NCBI RefSeq assembly: GCF_003569785.1
Contig: NZ_KZ984014.1
Location: 1-43,293 of the forward strand
Length of the DNA: 43,293 nucleotides
Direction of reading: 5' to 3'
DNA from: Leucobacter sp. wl10
GTDB lineage: Bacteria > Actinomycetota > Actinomycetes > Actinomycetales > Microbacteriaceae
Shown here piece after piece: positions 16,792-26,082 of this stretch. The notes under the pieces were generated by a model. The model had not been told where the DNA came from. It did not search any database and worked only from the letters and a program-made list of their open reading frames with translations. Positions within the stretch are counted from its first letter, which is position 1, and each line of letters starts with the position of its first letter. The position numbers and the translations under genes were made by a program.

Positions 16792-17604
16792 CTACTCGGA
16801 TGTGGGCGGGGCGAAGCTCACGTGGATGCGGTTCCGGTTGAAAACATCCCAGTCGACGTGCAGGACAAAAGACTGCTGGGGATGCGCCCGCTCGATGTCG
16901 ATTGAGGTGGAGAAGTCCCCTTCGTCGGTGAGTACTTTGACGGCGCTGCGCACATCCTCCGGGTCACTCTCAAGTTCCTTCGCGAGCTGATCAAGGCTCA
17001 CCAGGATGTGATCGACTTCCTGCTCGTCGGTGCGGAAGAACCGAATAATCGCCTGCGCGGTGCGCTCGTGAAGCCTCTCCCAGCGGATCTTGTCTTGCCG
17101 CGCTGCTTCTCGCGCATCGAGCGGGAGCACCTCCGCAGGAAGTGGTGCGTGCGGATTGAGGAAGAGCCCGCCTGCCTCGTTCGCGCTGAGGACGTTGCAG
17201 GAGACGAGGAGGTCGACCAAGGCCCCGAAAGTGTGCGAGACAGGGAGGTTCTTCGAGGCGAGGTAGCGTGCAAAATCTGCTTGGTCTAGTTCTCGTTGGG
17301 CCTTGTCCTGGGCGTTCAGTTCGTCCGCGGTGCGGGACTCATCGGGTTCGCCGAAGTCCTCATCGAGCTCGGCGAGCTTCTCCTCTGTCCACGGCTCCAG
17401 GGGTTCCCAAACTGAGGAGTCGAGACCATCCGGAGTGTGTGGGTTCTCTGCGCGGAGCATGGAGTCGAGCGCGGTCCGCGTGATGGGGCCGGCGCTGGCG
17501 AGTTCACCGAAAAGGATTACGACGGCGGGCGGCAGAGTACTGCTCCACCCTCTGCCGAACAAGATGTCGGTGACCGTCTGCATCGGGTGTGGCTCTTCGC
17601 TCAT
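16792..17604 (-). CDS. Unknown acidic cytoplasmic protein
   Basis: A 270-residue protein convergent with the NACHT gene, 48 bp from its stop. It has no signal peptide or membrane segment and is rich in Asp/Glu (for example EEKLAELDEDFGEPDES, about 74-90). The C-terminal half has a possible winged-helix-like stretch (VSLDQLAKELESDPEDVRSA) followed by beta-rich sequence ending HVDWDVFNRNRIHVSF. I do not recognise the family. It could be a regulator or an element-borne accessory protein; direction and spacing give no operon partner. Confidence 0.6.
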   Translation of the reverse strand: MSEEPHPMQTVTDILFGRGWSSTLPPAVVILFGELASAGPITRTALDSMLRAENPHTPDGLDSSVWEPLEPWTEEKLAELDEDFGEPDESRTADELNAQDKAQRELDQADFARYLASKNLPVSHTFGALVDLLVSCNVLSANEAGGLFLNPHAPLPAEVLPLDAREAARQDKIRWERLHERTAQAIIRFFRTDEQEVDHILVSLDQLAKELESDPEDVRSAVKVLTDEGDFSTSIDIERAHPQQSFVLHVDWDVFNRNRIHVSFAPPTSE

Positions 17605-17714
17605 GCATCGATTATCTCGTGTGCGGATGCGGTGGAGAATCTATGCTTCGCGATGCCCTGAGCAGCAGGCTGTTCGGTCCCATGAGCATGAAGGCTCCGC
17701 GAAGGATTCACGTC

Positions 17715-18035
17715 TTACTTCCTTCGGGCAACGACCTCCCGAGTGCGCGCGATTGCCAGAAGAACAAGACTGGCAGGCCCCATCGCCAGGAAGACGAGAC
17801 CCATGACGAGGCACCAGAGCATCGGGATGCTGAGCCACGGTTCGCCGCCGCCCTCGATGAGTTCCTTGAAGATGTTCGCCACGAGGAAGTAGGGAGCCGC
17901 GATGAGCATGGCGGGCACGCCCCACTTGTGGCTGTCGCGGCGGTGGATGATCCGCATGATGAGCCGGAGGCTCGGCAGGTACCTGGCCAGGAAGCCGAAG
18001 GCTTTGATCACTCCCGCGGTGATACCGCTGAACAT
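17715..18035 (-). CDS. Small two- to three-pass membrane protein of the conjugation module
   Basis: A 106-residue hydrophobic protein with an N-terminal amphipathic helix, a membrane segment around WGVPAMLIAAPYFLVANIF (38-56) and a second around MLWCLVMGLVFLAMGPASLV (72-91), then a basic tail. Small proteins of this type commonly lie next to MobF relaxase genes in actinobacterial elements and are sometimes mislabelled permeases. GAGAGGAA precedes the ATG. It is co-oriented with and 148 bp downstream of the relaxase gene, so it may belong to the same transcript. Role unknown. Confidence 0.65.
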   Translation of the reverse strand: MFSGITAGVIKAFGFLARYLPSLRLIMRIIHRRDSHKWGVPAMLIAAPYFLVANIFKELIEGGGEPWLSIPMLWCLVMGLVFLAMGPASLVLLAIARTREVVARRK

Positions 18036-18183
18036 GGTGAGTTCCTCTCGTTAGCGCAGAGCTATTCAGAAGCGGCGCTAGGAGAGTTGCCCGAAGGCCT
18101 GCCCGGAGGCGGAAATGTTGATCACAGGGGTGACCGCTCTGCTTCTACTGTACGTCGAGGCGGCGCGACCGGGAACCCTCGCG

Positions 18184-21100
18184 TCAGAGAGTGCGTCCTC
18201 GTTCCCTCGCGGACGCTCGCCCACCCGCCTGCGGCCGAGCACGTTCAGCCGCGAGCGCATGGGCGCGCTGGATCGCCTGCGCAGCGCGGGCGTGGTCGAT
18301 CTTCTGCGCCACCCCGTCCGGCTCCGGGCCGAGCGCGTCGGCGCTGGTGATCGTGTAGCGGTCGCGGTAGGCGGCGACCGTGCACGCGTATCGTGACCAC
18401 GCCTCCCGCTTGCGCGGTTCGTCGGGGCGACTCCCTAGCGCCTGAGCCCACGCGGTGCCATCGGCGATCGCCTGTTCGGCGAGGGTGGCGGCTCGGTTCT
18501 CGATGAGCTGGTGCCGCTCTGCGAGCGCCTGCTTCATATCGGGGTCGGTGATCCCGACCGCGACGGGGATGAGGCCGGCGATGAGTTGCGATGCCCGGCG
18601 GGTGCGTCCGGTGCTGGCCGGTTGGGCGGTGGCGTTTGCGACGCGCCAGTGCAGCACGGAGGCGATGTCACCGGCGTCATCGAAGCCGCGCGCTTTGACG
18701 AGGCGCGGGAAGATCCGGTCAACGTCGTGGTGGTTCGCCTCGGCACGGCGAAGCTCCGCAGCGAGGGCACCGAAAGCGTCGGAATCGAGCACCGCATCCG
18801 CTTGTACGGGGCTGAGGCCGGATGCATGGATGAGGGTGGCCCAGCGGTCGTGTTGTGCTTCGGTGGCGATGGTCTCGTACTCGGCGGCGAGCTGCAGGAT
18901 CGATCCCCACCGTTCCTGCTCCGCCTGGATCGTCTCGTGCACGGAAAGCTCAGCCCCGGAATGATGCAGCACCCCGTAGAGCACCCGCCGGGCTGCCTCT
19001 TCCATGTCTTCGACCTCGTGCGAGTGCGCGTGCGCGTCGTCCGGGGTGTCGGTGGCGACGTACGCGAGGTTCGCATCCTTGCCACGGGTCAAGGCGACGT
19101 ACAGGTTCTCGCGGGTCATCGACGGGTCGACCAGCACATGCGAGGTGTCCACCGTCACGCCTTGCGCGCGGTACGCGGTCACGGCGTAACCCAGGTCGAG
19201 GTGCTGGGCGACGTAGTCGGCGGGGAGCACGATCGACTCGCCACGGCCTGGGCTGGCGGGGCGCACGGTCACTGATCCGTCGCGGCGCACGTTCGTGATC
19301 GTCCACCTGTTCCCGTTCTGCACCCACGAGAACCGGGTGCGCAGCTTCCGCTCGTTCTTCCGCGTGATCACCGTGTCACCGACAGACGCTTGGACGCCGC
19401 CGTCCAGGGTGACCTCGCCTCGGAGCGGGTTCACGACATCGGCGAGGATGAGCTCGGTGCGGGCGCGCAGGTTCAGCGCCGTAACCGCGTCGTCGGAGTC
19501 GGAGACGAGGATCGACGCGATCCCGGCGGCTCGGTCTGCGCGCCATGCTTCGTAGGCTCGTGCGGTCATGTCGTCGGTGGTGCCGCCGATGATCCGGTCG
19601 GCGTCCTCGTAGACTCCGATCACGTCGGGTTCCCCGAGCCGAAGCCGGAGCGATGCTCGTTTCTCCCACTCGTGCGTGAAGCGGTGGATCGTGGAGAGTT
19701 CCGGGGTGTCGTGGCGGTCGCCGGCGAGGAGCCCGAACGCGCCGGCCGCTGCTGGGGATTGGAGTTGTCCGTAGTCGCCGACGAGGAGAATCTTTGCGCC
19801 GGCTTTCGCGGCGGCCCCGGTGATGCGGTCGAGGGCGAGGGTGCCGGCGAGGCTCGCCTCGTCAACGATCACGAGCTGACCGGCTTGGAAGGTTCTGCCG
19901 GTCGTCATGTGCAGCGTCCACCATCTCGCGGTGTTCTCGGTCTTGATCCTGAGATCCCCGGCGAGCACTTCCGCAGCGACCGCCGATGGGGCCAGCCCGA
20001 CCACGGACCCGGCGCCGTGTTGCTGTTCCCAGGCGGTGCGGAGCGCGAGCATCGCGGTCGTCTTCCCAGTGCCAGCCGGGCCGACGAGGAGATCAAGCTG
20101 ACGGCCAGAGACCGCGATCCGGGTGAGTGCGTCGGCCTGGTCGGGGCCGAGCATCCGCCCCTCCCGATCCGGCCGCCTCGTGACCCTCTCGATGAGGGCG
20201 AGCGGGAGCTCGGGCCCGGTCAGGGTGCGCGAGCGTTCGAGGAGCCGCTTCTCCGCATCGAGCAGCGCCTCGGACGAGTACAAGGTGCCGTGGCGGGGGC
20301 GGAACGCGCTCGACCCATCCGGCCGCTGAAACCTGGCCGGCGTGGACGCGAGCTCCGGCGGCGTCAGTCGCAGCGAGGCGCGCTCGGCGGCATCGACGAC
20401 CATGCCGGTGACGGCCTCCCGATCCCGCGCCGTCGCGAAACGGTACTCCATCGTCTGCCGTGCGGCCTCGGCGGTCAGGTTCCAGCGATGCCAGGTCGAC
20501 CGCTTCTCACCCACCGTCTCCATGACCTTGCGGCCGATCTTCTCGATCTCCTCCAAAGGAAGGTCATCGGCACGCAACACCCGCACGGGTGCTACCGGGA
20601 TCGCCTCTCGCACCCATTCCGACGCCTCCCGCCCCAGCCGCGCTGTGGCGCGCTTGCGCCATTCGGTGGTGAGGTCGGCAAGGGAGCGCACCTGCTTCTC
20701 AGGCCGGGTAGACAAGGTGGCTTGAGCGCGGAGCTTGATGATCGTCGCCGCGGACGGTTGCCGGCCGTGCTTCTGAACATACTCGGCGATGAGGCGGTCT
20801 TTCTCGGCATCGATCAGGCGGGCGCGAGTGGAGAACTCGAGCACGAGCTCTTCCGGCACCGTCCTGACAGCCCAGGCGGGGTTACGGTCACGGCCACGAT
20901 CCCGCGCCTCCCATGCCACGCTGAGTAGCCGGGTGAGGTGGTCGGCGATGATCGCCTCGTGCAGTTCGGAGAGCGCGACGGTCGCGGCGTGCATCGGCCG
21001 CCCATCCAGCGACCGCCACCGCCCATCCAGCACGGTCTTCACCTTGTTCGACACGACGACATGGGTGTGCAGATGCGGATCACTGCTGCGGGAGTCGTAG

Positions 21101-21744
21101 TGGTCGTAGGCCGTTGCGGCAAGCCCGAAGGTATCGACCTGCGCGACCGCGCCGCCGTCCGCGCCGATCATGCCGACGCGGGTCGCGGCGACCTCTCGTT
21201 CCATGAAATCGATCACCTCGGCAATCGCCGCGTGATGCGCTTCGGCGATGAGCGCCTGGGTGCCAGCATCGGCGACCGCCCAGAGCACCGACGCCGACTT
21301 CGGAAGCGAGAACGTGTAGTCGTATCCGGCGACGGCCTTCCGAGTGCCGCGTGCGTGTTCTTCGGCTTCGATCTCCGCGACCGCTTCCGCACGCGACGCC
21401 GGGCCGAGATTCGGGTCGAGGGCTTCGACGCGCTCGGCGATGTGCTCGGCCGGGGTCTTGTACACCGGGTAGGCGCGGCCGAGCGGGTCGCCTGTCACCG
21501 GGTCGCAGCCCATCCCGATGAGGAGCTGGAGCTGCTGCTCCGATACCTCCTCGCCGGGAGTGATGCGGCCTCCGCCGAACTGGGTGAGGCCAGAGCCGAG
21601 CCACCGGCCGGGAGGGTTCCCGGCCTCGGCATAGTAACGAGTCAACGGCGTCGACAGGCTCCGGTCACCATCGCCCGCGACCACGGAGCGCAGGAGGTAT
21701 TTGTAGCCGTCGCCGGCGCTCATCACCCGCATCGAGACAGTCAT
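18184..21744 (-). CDS. MobF/TrwC-family conjugative relaxase-helicase
   Basis: A 1186-residue protein that nicks the transfer origin and unwinds the strand to be moved. The N-terminal TrwC relaxase domain has candidate nucleophiles Y14/Y16 (DGYKYLL) and the metal-binding triad H224-L-H226-T-H228 (DPHLHTHVVV). A RecD/TraI-like SF1 helicase follows: Walker A GPAGTGKT (555-562), VIVDEAS (625-631), and a C-terminal UvrD_C_2-like block with SMTRENLYVALTRGKDAN. The first residues MTVSMRVMSAGDGY match actinobacterial relaxases, which fixes the start even though the ribosome site is poor. It is divergent from chrA; the origin of transfer is expected close by. Confidence 0.95.
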   Translation of the reverse strand: MTVSMRVMSAGDGYKYLLRSVVAGDGDRSLSTPLTRYYAEAGNPPGRWLGSGLTQFGGGRITPGEEVSEQQLQLLIGMGCDPVTGDPLGRAYPVYKTPAEHIAERVEALDPNLGPASRAEAVAEIEAEEHARGTRKAVAGYDYTFSLPKSASVLWAVADAGTQALIAEAHHAAIAEVIDFMEREVAATRVGMIGADGGAVAQVDTFGLAATAYDHYDSRSSDPHLHTHVVVSNKVKTVLDGRWRSLDGRPMHAATVALSELHEAIIADHLTRLLSVAWEARDRGRDRNPAWAVRTVPEELVLEFSTRARLIDAEKDRLIAEYVQKHGRQPSAATIIKLRAQATLSTRPEKQVRSLADLTTEWRKRATARLGREASEWVREAIPVAPVRVLRADDLPLEEIEKIGRKVMETVGEKRSTWHRWNLTAEAARQTMEYRFATARDREAVTGMVVDAAERASLRLTPPELASTPARFQRPDGSSAFRPRHGTLYSSEALLDAEKRLLERSRTLTGPELPLALIERVTRRPDREGRMLGPDQADALTRIAVSGRQLDLLVGPAGTGKTTAMLALRTAWEQQHGAGSVVGLAPSAVAAEVLAGDLRIKTENTARWWTLHMTTGRTFQAGQLVIVDEASLAGTLALDRITGAAAKAGAKILLVGDYGQLQSPAAAGAFGLLAGDRHDTPELSTIHRFTHEWEKRASLRLRLGEPDVIGVYEDADRIIGGTTDDMTARAYEAWRADRAAGIASILVSDSDDAVTALNLRARTELILADVVNPLRGEVTLDGGVQASVGDTVITRKNERKLRTRFSWVQNGNRWTITNVRRDGSVTVRPASPGRGESIVLPADYVAQHLDLGYAVTAYRAQGVTVDTSHVLVDPSMTRENLYVALTRGKDANLAYVATDTPDDAHAHSHEVEDMEEAARRVLYGVLHHSGAELSVHETIQAEQERWGSILQLAAEYETIATEAQHDRWATLIHASGLSPVQADAVLDSDAFGALAAELRRAEANHHDVDRIFPRLVKARGFDDAGDIASVLHWRVANATAQPASTGRTRRASQLIAGLIPVAVGITDPDMKQALAERHQLIENRAATLAEQAIADGTAWAQALGSRPDEPRKREAWSRYACTVAAYRDRYTITSADALGPEPDGVAQKIDHARAAQAIQRAHALAAERARPQAGGRASARERGRTL

Positions 21745-21778
21745 GCCAATAAGGTGAACCCGACATCGTCAGCGTTTC

Positions 21779-21809
21779 CGAAGACATGTCACTTGTCCCC
21801 ATGTCTTCG
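21779..21809. promoter_or_regulatory. Inverted repeat upstream of the relaxase; candidate oriT or operator
   Basis: CGAAGACATG (21779-21788) and CATGTCTTCG (21800-21809) are perfect 10-bp arms around an 11-nt spacer, 35 bp before the relaxase start codon. A weaker hairpin (CAGAC/GTCTG, 21879-21895) lies further on. Relaxases nick near such repeats, and relaxase operons are also autoregulated at them. Which applies cannot be told from sequence. Confidence 0.5.
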
Positions 21810-21976
21810 TCGCTTGCCTCGTGTGCGTAATAAGGGCGATGCCAGAGATTCGACGCTTTGTGTATGAGGAGCATTCGACAGACTTCGAGTGTCTGACGGA
21901 AAGAAAGTGAACTTTCGGTAGCGGTGGTGAAGTCGTGGCCCATGGTGCACGAGCCATGCCTCATGCTGGGAGGGAA

Positions 21977-23191
21977 ATGTCATCGCTTGAGCATCGGCCC
22001 CCATTGCCCTCAGGGTCATCCCTCGGTGTGTTCTTGGTTTTTCTTCGCCTGGGGCTGACATCGTTCGGTGGCCCCGTGGCGCACCTCGGGTACTTTCGTA
22101 CCGAGTTCGTGGAACGGCGCAGGTGGCTCAGTGATCGTGCCTATGCGGACCTTGTCGCGCTGTGCCAGTTCCTGCCGGGCCCGGCGTCGAGCCAGGTCGG
22201 TATGGCTATCGGGCTGCAGCGTGCCGGAGTGCTTGGAATGGCAGCGGCCTGGGCGGGTTTCACCTTGCCCTCTGCCGTGCTGCTGCTCGCGTTCGCGTTC
22301 GGGGTCTCTGCGCTCGGCGATCTGTCTCAGGCCGGGTGGGTGCTCGGATTGAAGGCTGCTGCGGTCGCGGTCGTCGCCCATGCGGTGCTGGGCATGGCGA
22401 AGTCTTTGACGCCTGACGCTCGCCGCGCGACGATCGCCGTCGCAGTTATGGCTTCCGTCGTGCTCGTTCCCGGCTCCCTGACCATGCTCGGCGCCCTGTT
22501 CATGGCGGGCATCTTGGGGCTCCTCGTCTGCCGCCCTCAGCACGACCCCGCAGAAAGCGGAGACACTTTTCCGGTGCGGATACGACCTGCCGTGGCGGCG
22601 ATCAGCCTGGCCGTGTTTGGGCTGCTACTGGGAGGCCTGCCGATCCTCACCATGCTCACCGGGAATGCGACGGTGGGCCTATTCGATATCTTCTATCGCA
22701 CAGGGTCGCTCGTGTTCGGTGGCGGTCATGTCGTCCTGCCGCTGCTGGAAGCCGAGACGGTGCAGACGGGGCTTGTGGAGTCCGGCACCTTTCTTGCTGG
22801 CTACGGTGCCGCTCAGGCGGTGCCGGGGCCGTTGTTCACGTTCGCCGCATTCCTCGGTGCGGTCACCACGAGCGGCCCAGGCGGGATGGCAGGAGCGTCA
22901 ATCGCCCTGATCGCGATCTTCTTGCCATCCGCGCTGCTCGTGCTGGGGGTACTGCCGTTCTGGGAGCGACTGCGCCGCATAGTCGGGGTGCAGCGTGCTC
23001 TGATGGGCGTGAATGCCGGGGTCGTGGGTTTACTCGCCGCAGCACTTTACGATCCCGTGTTCGTCGAGGGTGTTACGGGTGTCGTTTCGTTCCTCGTGGC
23101 GGTGCTCTCCTTCGTGGCACTGGCCTCGTGGAAAGCGCCGGCATGGGCGGTGGTGTTCGCCACCGCCGGACTAGGTATCGTGCTGCTGTGA
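21977..23191 (+). CDS. chrA: ChrA-family chromate transporter
   Basis: A 404-residue inner-membrane protein with the two-domain (long-chain) CHR architecture. Each half carries its hallmark: LGLTSFGGPVAHLGYF in the first and TGSLVFGGGHVVLPLLE in the second, each followed by a QFLPGPASSQ- or AVPGPLFTF-like motif. About ten membrane segments are visible. It exports chromate from the cytoplasm. The start at 21977 follows GGGAGGG closely; 21956 and 21935 are alternatives. It is the first of three metal-related genes and shares its upstream region with the relaxase gene. Confidence 0.9.
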   Translation: MSSLEHRPPLPSGSSLGVFLVFLRLGLTSFGGPVAHLGYFRTEFVERRRWLSDRAYADLVALCQFLPGPASSQVGMAIGLQRAGVLGMAAAWAGFTLPSAVLLLAFAFGVSALGDLSQAGWVLGLKAAAVAVVAHAVLGMAKSLTPDARRATIAVAVMASVVLVPGSLTMLGALFMAGILGLLVCRPQHDPAESGDTFPVRIRPAVAAISLAVFGLLLGGLPILTMLTGNATVGLFDIFYRTGSLVFGGGHVVLPLLEAETVQTGLVESGTFLAGYGAAQAVPGPLFTFAAFLGAVTTSGPGGMAGASIALIAIFLPSALLVLGVLPFWERLRRIVGVQRALMGVNAGVVGLLAAALYDPVFVEGVTGVVSFLVAVLSFVALASWKAPAWAVVFATAGLGIVLL

Positions 23192-23265
23192 ACAGTCCAG
23201 ATTCCAGCCGTCACTGATGTAGGTGAGGCTGGCCTGCGGTGCGGGGGCAGCGCCCGCCTGCGAAA

Positions 23266-25218
23266 ATGAGTAGCATGAGCCGATTTCTCGCCGCAGTCAG
23301 GGCGTATCCGCTCGTCTTCGCAACCCTGCTGGTCGCGACGATTGGGCTCCTGCTCCTCGCGACGCCAGCGAGCGGCGTGGCACGGTGGATCGTGGGCGGG
23401 TACGCGCTCGCGATCGCGGCGTGGGAGGCAGTCGGGATGATCCGGCAGCTCCTACGGAAGCATGCGGGGCTCGACATTCTCGCGGTAACCGCGATCACTG
23501 CGGCCGTGCTCGTCGGGGAGCCGTGGGCGGCGCTCGTGGTGGTGCTGATGCTCACCGGAGGTGCGGCGCTCGAAGACTACGCCGAGCACCGTTCCAAGAG
23601 AGAACTCACCGCGCTGCTGCGCAAGGCCCCGCAGCAGGCCACGAAGATCCTCGACACCGAAACCTCGGCGCACACGGCGGATACAGCCACCGAGGAGGTG
23701 CCAGTCGATGCGGTCGCGGTCGGTGACCTGCTGCTCGTGCGCCCGGGCGCACTGGTGCCGGTGGACGCGATCCTCGTCTCCGAGCACGCCGTGTTCGATG
23801 AGTCGTCGCTCACGGGCGAGAGCCTGCCGGTCGAACGTCAGGCCGGGGAGAAGGTGTCGAGTGGTGCGGTGAACGGCCAGGCCGCGGTGACGATGCGCGC
23901 GGCAGCGCCGGCTTCGAAGAGCGAGTACCAGCAGATCGTGCGGCTCGTCGAGCAGGCCGCGAGCAGTAAGGCGAAGGTCGTGCGGCTCGCGGATCGCTAC
24001 GCGGTGCCGTTCACGATCCTCTCCCTGGTCATCGCCGGTGTCGCGTGGGCCGTGAGCGGTGACCCGGTCAGGTTCGCCGAGGTGCTGGTGGTCGCGACCC
24101 CGTGCCCGCTGCTGATCGCGGCCCCGGTCGCGTTCCTCGGCGGAATGAGTCGGGCGGCGCGTTTCGGACTGATTGTGAAGGGCGGCGGCACCCTCGAACA
24201 GCTCTCCCGCGCCCGCTCGGCCGCATTCGACAAGACCGGCACCATCACCACCGGGAAACCCACCCTCGAACGCATCGTGGCTGCGCCGGGGTTCGACGCA
24301 GACGAAGTGCTACGCTTTGCGGCCTCAACCGAGGTCTACTCCTCGCACGTGCTCGCCAGCGCCGTCGTCGGAGCGGCGAAGCAGCGTCAGATTCCGCTCC
24401 TCGAAGCATCCAAGGCCGAGGAGTTCGCCACCAACGGTGTCGCCGCAACCCTCCGCACGCCTGAGACACCGAACACAGTGCTCGCGCGGGTCGGCAAGCC
24501 CTCCTGGGTAGGCGAATATGCGCCAATGCTTTCCGTGGCTGACCTTGCGCCAGGCGAGCTTGCGATCTACGTTGCGGCGGATGACCGCTTCGCGGGTGCG
24601 ATCATCATGCGCGATCAGGTCCGCGAGGAGGCAGAGGCCGCCCTCCGTGAACTCACGACACTCGGCATCGAGCGCACCCTGATGGTCACCGGAGACGTAA
24701 CCGTCACCGCTCAGCCGATCGCGGAAAAACTCGGAATCAGCGAGGTGCATGCGGAGTGCCGCCCCGCAGACAAGGTGCGCATCGTGAGCGAGGTGCGGCC
24801 GCGCCCCCTCATCATGGTCGGCGATGGCCTGAATGATGCACCGGTGCTCGCGGCCGCCGACATCGGATTCGCGATGGGTGCTCGCGGCGCGACCGCTGCG
24901 AGCGAATCGGCGGCCGTCGTCAACCGCTACGACACGCTCTCCTCGCTGCCGCGCGCGGTGCGGATCGGCCAGGATACCGTGCGGATCGCGCTGCAGAGCA
25001 TCTGGCTGGGCATCATCATTAGCGTCGCCCTGATGCTCATCGCCGCGTTCGGATTCTTACCGGCACTCCTGGGCGCGTGGATGCAGGAGCTGGTCGATCT
25101 CGTTGCGATCCTCGGTGCACTCCGCGCGGTCGGCCCACGATCCGAACGCCTTGCAAGCGCCGGGCCGCACAAGACAACTACCCCCGTTCAGGTAGCACAC
25201 ACTCCACAAAGGAACTGA
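23266..25218 (+). CDS. P1B-type heavy-metal P-type ATPase, TPC type
   Basis: About 650 residues. It shows the actuator loop SLTGES, the phosphorylation site DKTGT (D322 from this start) and the hinge MVGDGLNDAP. There is no N-terminal metal-binding domain. The membrane motif that is CPC in copper, zinc or cadmium pumps reads ATPCPLLIAAP, so the first metal-ligand Cys is replaced by Thr. The transported ion therefore cannot be assigned. It lies between chrA and a VIT-family gene and is separated from the latter by only 3 bp, so the two are probably co-transcribed. Starts at 23239, 23266 and 23275 are possible. Confidence 0.88.
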   Translation: MSSMSRFLAAVRAYPLVFATLLVATIGLLLLATPASGVARWIVGGYALAIAAWEAVGMIRQLLRKHAGLDILAVTAITAAVLVGEPWAALVVVLMLTGGAALEDYAEHRSKRELTALLRKAPQQATKILDTETSAHTADTATEEVPVDAVAVGDLLLVRPGALVPVDAILVSEHAVFDESSLTGESLPVERQAGEKVSSGAVNGQAAVTMRAAAPASKSEYQQIVRLVEQAASSKAKVVRLADRYAVPFTILSLVIAGVAWAVSGDPVRFAEVLVVATPCPLLIAAPVAFLGGMSRAARFGLIVKGGGTLEQLSRARSAAFDKTGTITTGKPTLERIVAAPGFDADEVLRFAASTEVYSSHVLASAVVGAAKQRQIPLLEASKAEEFATNGVAATLRTPETPNTVLARVGKPSWVGEYAPMLSVADLAPGELAIYVAADDRFAGAIIMRDQVREEAEAALRELTTLGIERTLMVTGDVTVTAQPIAEKLGISEVHAECRPADKVRIVSEVRPRPLIMVGDGLNDAPVLAAADIGFAMGARGATAASESAAVVNRYDTLSSLPRAVRIGQDTVRIALQSIWLGIIISVALMLIAAFGFLPALLGAWMQELVDLVAILGALRAVGPRSERLASAGPHKTTTPVQVAHTPQRN

Positions 25219-25221
25219 TCC

Positions 25222-25950
25222 ATGACTCCTCACTCATCTGACACGCACCATCCCGGTGAAGCTCACCTCCAGGACATCGGCCAGCGCCTGAACTGGCTTC
25301 GCGCCGGAGTGCTCGGTGCGAACGACGGCATCGTGTCGACGGCGGGCGTCGTGATCGGTGTCGCCGCAGCCGCCCCAAACAACGTGCTCGCGATCGCCAC
25401 TGCCGGTATCGCCGCGATCGTCGCAGGCGCGTTCTCGATGGCTGGCGGAGAGTACGTCTCGGTCAGTACGCAGCGCGACACCGAGCAGGCGCTAATCGCC
25501 AAGGAAAAGCGGGAACTCGAGACAATGCCCGACGAAGAACTCGAAGAGCTCGCTGGCCTCTACCGGCAGCGAGGCCTCTCCGGCGAGCTCGCGCATCAGG
25601 TCGCCGTCGAACTCACCGCGAATGATGCGCTCGCCGCCCACGCGGAGGTCGAACTCGGTATCGACCACGAAGAGTTCACCAGCCCCTGGGCAGCCGCGCT
25701 ATCGTCGTTCGTTGCGTTCGCGGCCGGCGCGCTGATCCCCCTTGTGATGATCCTGCTGCCCCTCGGGGAACACCGGATCTGGGTCGCGGCAGTCGCCGTC
25801 GTGCTCGGCCTGTTCCTCACGGGATGGATCAGTGCTGCTCTCGGTGGTGCTCCGCGCGGCAGGGCGATCCTGCGTAACGTGGTCATGGGCTCGGCCACAA
25901 TGATCGCAACCTACCTCATCGGGCTGCTCTTCGGCGTCGCGGTCGCGTAG
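25222..25950 (+). CDS. VIT1/CCC1-family Fe2+/Mn2+ transporter
   Basis: A 242-residue protein with five expected membrane segments. The family signature GVLGANDGIVSTAGVVIGV (29-47) and SMAGGEYVSVSTQRDTE (about 73-89) are clear, with the acidic cytoplasmic metal-binding loop between segments 2 and 3 (residues 93-150, rich in Glu and His). It would move ferrous iron or manganese out of the cytoplasm. AAAGGA precedes the ATG, which follows the P-type ATPase stop by 3 bp. Together with the pump it forms a metal-homeostasis pair. Confidence 0.92.
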   Translation: MTPHSSDTHHPGEAHLQDIGQRLNWLRAGVLGANDGIVSTAGVVIGVAAAAPNNVLAIATAGIAAIVAGAFSMAGGEYVSVSTQRDTEQALIAKEKRELETMPDEELEELAGLYRQRGLSGELAHQVAVELTANDALAAHAEVELGIDHEEFTSPWAAALSSFVAFAAGALIPLVMILLPLGEHRIWVAAVAVVLGLFLTGWISAALGGAPRGRAILRNVVMGSATMIATYLIGLLFGVAVA

Positions 25951-25985
25951 CACTAGTACGAGCCCAGGCAGGCGAGACACTACCG

Positions 25986-26072
25986 GCAACCCGATTCCCG
26001 TTTTCGTCCCTCGTCGCAGCCGTGCAACCGGGGGTTGCGTCAGGGATTGCAGCGCGCAACATCGCGCAACCC
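25986..26072. repeat. Cluster of GCAACC(C) motifs
   Basis: GCAACCC or its complement occurs at 25986, 26032 (reverse) and 26066, with shorter GCAACC at 26024 and GCAAC at 26056. The pair at 26024-26038 forms a palindrome, GCAACC-GG-GGGTTGC. It lies in the gap after the VIT gene; the same motif recurs in the methyltransferase gene. Binding sites are possible. Confidence 0.4.
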
Positions 26073-26082
26073 CGGCGGTGGG

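Noticed and set aside
19390..20928. A 512-residue plus-strand open frame inside the relaxase gene
   Set aside because: Antisense to clear relaxase/helicase motifs; composition typical of shadow frames.
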